DNA from: CAZINM01 sp964540605 | GTDB taxonomy: Bacteria > Patescibacteriota > Dojkabacteria > SC72 > JAHDCA01 | Reading direction: 5' to 3' | NCBI GenBank assembly: GCA_964540605.1 | Contig: CAZINM010000025.1 | Span: 1-15,372 of the forward strand | Length of the DNA: 15,372 bases | Shown: positions 13,221 to 15,372 of the stretch, one piece after another | How positions within the stretch are numbered: the first letter of the stretch is position 1 | Layout of the letters: every line of letters starts with the position of its first letter | The notes under the pieces: generated by a model | Seen by the model: the letters and a program-made list of their open reading frames with translations, nothing else | What the model was told of the DNA's origin: nothing | Database searches by the model: none | Program-made: the position numbers and the translations under genes

Positions 13221-14084
13221 ATGGAGAATAATAGATTAGGAAAAGGTTTGTCTGCTCTTATAGCCACTGGAGATTATTCGGGTGCAAAAGATTCACCTTA
13301 TAATGATAAATTCGATATTGAAAAGATACTTCCAAACCCATATCAACCGAGGATGAAAATCGAACCAGATGAACTTGTGGAAATTGCAGATTCAATAAGA
13401 GAGCATGGCGTTATTCAACCATTGATAATCACAAAAGATCCAAATGGAGATAATTATTATCTCATTGCTGGTGAAAGAAGGTTTAGAGCTTCAAAATTAG
13501 CTGGTCTAAAACATGTACCAGTAGTTATAAAGGACTCTTCACCACAAGAGATGCTTGAATTAGCTCTAATTGAAAATATACAACGAAAAGATCTTAATGC
13601 CTTGGAAGAAGCTACAGCATTTAAGCAATTACAAGATCAATTTGGACTTACTCAAACAGCTATTGCAAAGAAAATGGGCTTAAGCCGAGTTGCAGTAACT
13701 AATAAGATCAGGTTATTAGTATTACCTGAGAAAGTTAAAGAGTTCATATTAAGTGGAAGTATATCTGAAGGTCACGCTAGAGCACTTCTTGGCATTAATG
13801 ACGAGGCTTCTTTGATAGCTGCTGCAAATATTATCATTAAAAAGATCTTAAGTGTTAGAGAGACAGAAGAACTTGTTAGGAAGATCAATTTTGGAAAAGA
13901 GAAAAACAGTGAAGAAAGACTTGAATTTGATAGAAGCACTCGAATAATCCTTGAAAAGATATCAAAAAGAATTGGTTACACAGTTAGAGTCCAAAGAATG
14001 TCAAAAGGTGGAAAATTGAGTATTAGGTATATGTCTCGAAAAGAATTAAAAGATCTTCTCAAAAAGCTATCTCAAGGAAATTGA
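13221..14084 (+). CDS. parB: Chromosome-partitioning protein ParB/Spo0J
   Basis: ParB is a CTP-dependent DNA clamp that loads at parS. The 287-residue protein begins with the ParA-stimulating LGKGLSALI (6-14). It continues with the CTP-binding core: NPYQPR (39-44), IREHGVIQPLII (59-70), GERRFRAS (84-91) and ENIQRKDLN (118-126). The parS-reading helix-turn-helix is at about 143-165 (LTQTAIAKKMGLSRVAVTN), and a C-terminal dimerisation domain follows. All motifs are intact. I found no copy of the usual 16-bp parS palindrome in this window; the half-like TGTTTCA at 12348 upstream of parA lacks its partner. The C-terminal end is a short basic tail. Confidence 0.95.
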   Translation: MENNRLGKGLSALIATGDYSGAKDSPYNDKFDIEKILPNPYQPRMKIEPDELVEIADSIREHGVIQPLIITKDPNGDNYYLIAGERRFRASKLAGLKHVPVVIKDSSPQEMLELALIENIQRKDLNALEEATAFKQLQDQFGLTQTAIAKKMGLSRVAVTNKIRLLVLPEKVKEFILSGSISEGHARALLGINDEASLIAAANIIIKKILSVRETEELVRKINFGKEKNSEERLEFDRSTRIILEKISKRIGYTVRVQRMSKGGKLSIRYMSRKELKDLLKKLSQGN

Positions 14085-14126
14085 TAATTGCGTTTTTACC
14101 TACCGAAATCTATTCTAAGGGAATTA

Positions 14127-14888
14127 TTAAAATTTCTTATTTTTAAGAAATGTATCTTGTCTTAGTTTCTCATACATAATGATTGCAGAAGCTATACCTA
14201 CATTTAACGAACCTAAACCTTCTCTCATAGGAATTGAAACTATTGTATCTGCTCGCTCCTCAAGTTTAGAAGTTATACCCATATACTCTGAGCCTAATAG
14301 GAATGCTTTTGGACCAGTTAGGTCTGCTTCATACATTGATGATCCCTCCATATCTACCCCAATTACTTCTATAGCATTTTTCTTCAATTCTTTTATTGCG
14401 GTAAAAATATTCATCTCAACAATAGGTATCCTTAAACAGGTACCCATTGAGATCCTTATAACCTCATCACTAAGCAAATTACCCTTCTGAATAGGTGTAA
14501 TTACGCCATTAACTCCTGCTGCGAATGCCGTTCTAAATATAGCTCCAACATTTTGAGCATATTGAATATCATTAAATACAAGAAAGAAAGGATCTTTACC
14601 ATCTTGAAAAATATCATCTATTAATCCAGATAGATCATAATGAGATTCCATGTGCATCAAGCCAATTACACTCTCAGAACTTGAAGTATTAGATCTTCTT
14701 CCGATCTCTCTTCTTGCAACCTTTTCTATTGGGATCTTCTTCTCAGTTGCTAAAGTAATGATAGCTTTAGTCTTTGGATCTTTATAAGCATTACTAGCTA
14801 AATAAATTCTTTCGAATGACCTACCCTCCTGAAGCAATTCAAGAAGTGCGTTTTTATTCTCTACTTGGACATATTTTATCCTAGGCAT
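14127..14888 (-). CDS. SpoU/TrmH-family RNA 2'-O-methyltransferase
   Basis: A 253-residue SPOUT enzyme that would methylate the 2'-OH of a ribose in rRNA or tRNA using S-adenosylmethionine. An N-terminal substrate-binding domain (about 1-80) precedes the knotted catalytic domain. Motif 1 is NVGAIFRTA (113-121, Asn113 and Arg119), motif 2 LLGSEYMGI (197-205) and motif 3 SIPMREGLGSLNVGIASAIIMYE (218-240). Motif 3 normally reads SLNVS; here the residue after SLNV is Gly. The domain order is like RlmB (23S rRNA G2251), but the exact target cannot be read from sequence, so I give no symbol. The gene lies 23 bp downstream of rpmA. A seven-base-pair A+T hairpin at its 3' end (14133-14150) followed by TTTT may terminate it weakly. 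Confidence 0.85.
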   Translation of the reverse strand: MPRIKYVQVENKNALLELLQEGRSFERIYLASNAYKDPKTKAIITLATEKKIPIEKVARREIGRRSNTSSSESVIGLMHMESHYDLSGLIDDIFQDGKDPFFLVFNDIQYAQNVGAIFRTAFAAGVNGVITPIQKGNLLSDEVIRISMGTCLRIPIVEMNIFTAIKELKKNAIEVIGVDMEGSSMYEADLTGPKAFLLGSEYMGITSKLEERADTIVSIPMREGLGSLNVGIASAIIMYEKLRQDTFLKNKKF

Positions 14889-14911
14889 AATTTGTAACAG
14901 GATGAGTCAGT

Positions 14912-15175
14912 TTATTCCTCGACCACATCTACATAAAAGCTATTCCTTTTATGTCCTGTCATTCTTCTAAACTTAACAAGTCCGTCTGCGACGGCATAAA
15001 TAGAATGATCACGCGCGATCTTCGTGTTTTTTCCAGGATGATAAACTGTGCCTCGTTGTTTAACAATGATATTCCCATTTTTAACTTTTTCGGAAGCGAA
15101 TCTCTTAACTCCTAATCTTTTACCAGGCACATTTGGAGATACTTTTACACTTCCAGCTGCTGCAGTCTTTGACAT
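14912..15175 (-). CDS. rpmA: 50S ribosomal protein L27
   Basis: L27 lies at the peptidyl-transferase centre, where its N-terminal arm contacts tRNA ends. The 87-residue protein has KRLGVKRFASEKV (19-31), GNIIVKQRGTVYHPGKN (34-50) and DHSIYAVADGLVKF (56-69), all diagnostic. The N-terminal arm reads MSKTAAAGSVKV rather than the usual MAHKKGGGS, with Ala in place of two glycines. There is no cleavable N-terminal extension of the Firmicutes type. L27 normally follows rplU (L21); here the sequence just upstream is a short ORF that does not look like L21. Confidence 0.93.
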   Translation of the reverse strand: MSKTAAAGSVKVSPNVPGKRLGVKRFASEKVKNGNIIVKQRGTVYHPGKNTKIARDHSIYAVADGLVKFRRMTGHKRNSFYVDVVEE

Positions 15176-15192
15176 TATTTAATAGATCAAAA

Positions 15193-15363
15193 CTAATTAT
15201 TATATTCAGCAATTATCAAATTGCGCCTAATAATACTATTAGAACGCTCCCAATGCAAGTCTTCTGACAATGATGATACTTTCCATTTATGTGAAAATAT
15301 CTCATTATATCTTTTTGTCATCCACCCCCTATGAGTTTTATATGAAGGGAATACAGATACCAT
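15193..15363 (-). CDS. Possible small or partial ORF upstream of rpmA
   Basis: In minus sense an ATG at 15363 opens 56 codons ending in TAG at 15193, 17 bp before the rpmA start; the frame is also open to the right edge, so it may be the 3' end of a longer gene. The product would be basic and rich in Trp, His, Ser and Arg (for example THRGWMTKRYNEIFSHKW). It does not resemble L21, the usual neighbour. I recognise no family. An antisense frame is also open from 15270 to the edge, so coding is not certain. Confidence 0.3.
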   Translation of the reverse strand: MVSVFPSYKTHRGWMTKRYNEIFSHKWKVSSLSEDLHWERSNSIIRRNLIIAEYNN

Positions 15364-15372
15364 TTTTAATTT

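Overview
The window is an AT-rich (by eye about one third G+C), gene-dense bacterial chromosome segment. It has very short intergenic gaps, several overlapping genes and no mobile element, CRISPR array or rRNA. TGA is used as a stop (lgt, rnhB, parB), so the UGA-glycine code of Gracilibacteria/Absconditabacteria does not apply. Slipin, Gmad2-GerMN, YtxH, tandem small signal peptidases, parAB, few Shine-Dalgarno sequences and scattered tRNA genes together suggest a Candidate Phyla Radiation (Patescibacteria) genome of the Dojkabacteria/Microgenomates kind. This placement is inferred from gene content and is not proven. A run of Ns inside one gene shows the sequence is a scaffold, probably metagenome-derived.

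Layout. (1) 1-2584, envelope glycosylation: the 3' end of a GT39-like membrane glycosyltransferase on +, converging on a - strand pair made of an LPG-synthase-type membrane protein and a polyprenyl GT2 glycosyltransferase. (2) 2605-3366: lgt, with two normally conserved active-site residues replaced. (3) 5760-3341 (-): a membrane-anchored unknown, a Gmad2-GerMN protein and a slipin, all surface or membrane proteins. (4) 5761-6012: a non-coding stretch with strong base-pairing potential, ended by a bidirectional terminator. (5) 7081-6013 (-): rnhB, yraN and tRNA-Lys in one unit. (6) 7119-8343 (+): a membrane-anchored thioredoxin/glutaredoxin-like protein, a YtxH protein, tRNA-Gly(CCC) and tRNA-Thr(CGT). 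(7) 8472-10672 (+): a two-gene unit encoding a Fic-fold protein with a destroyed active site fused to a winged helix, and a lipoprotein-like HExxH metallopeptidase whose reading frame ends inside the next tRNA gene. (8) 10636-12339 (+): tRNA-Leu(TAG), a small cysteine-rich protein, tRNA-Glu(TTC) and two tandem type I signal peptidases. (9) 12403-14084 (+): parA-parB. (10) 15175-14127 (-): rpmA and a SpoU-family RNA methyltransferase, preceded by a possible small partial ORF.

Several genes fit a common theme of protein export and envelope maturation: Lgt, two signal peptidases, a probable lipoprotein peptidase, a secreted redox protein, a slipin and envelope glycosyltransferases. No large new system is evident. 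The most unusual items are the dead-Fic/wHTH regulator next to a lipoprotein peptidase, the coding sequence that terminates inside a tRNA gene, and the structured intergenic region at 5800-6008.
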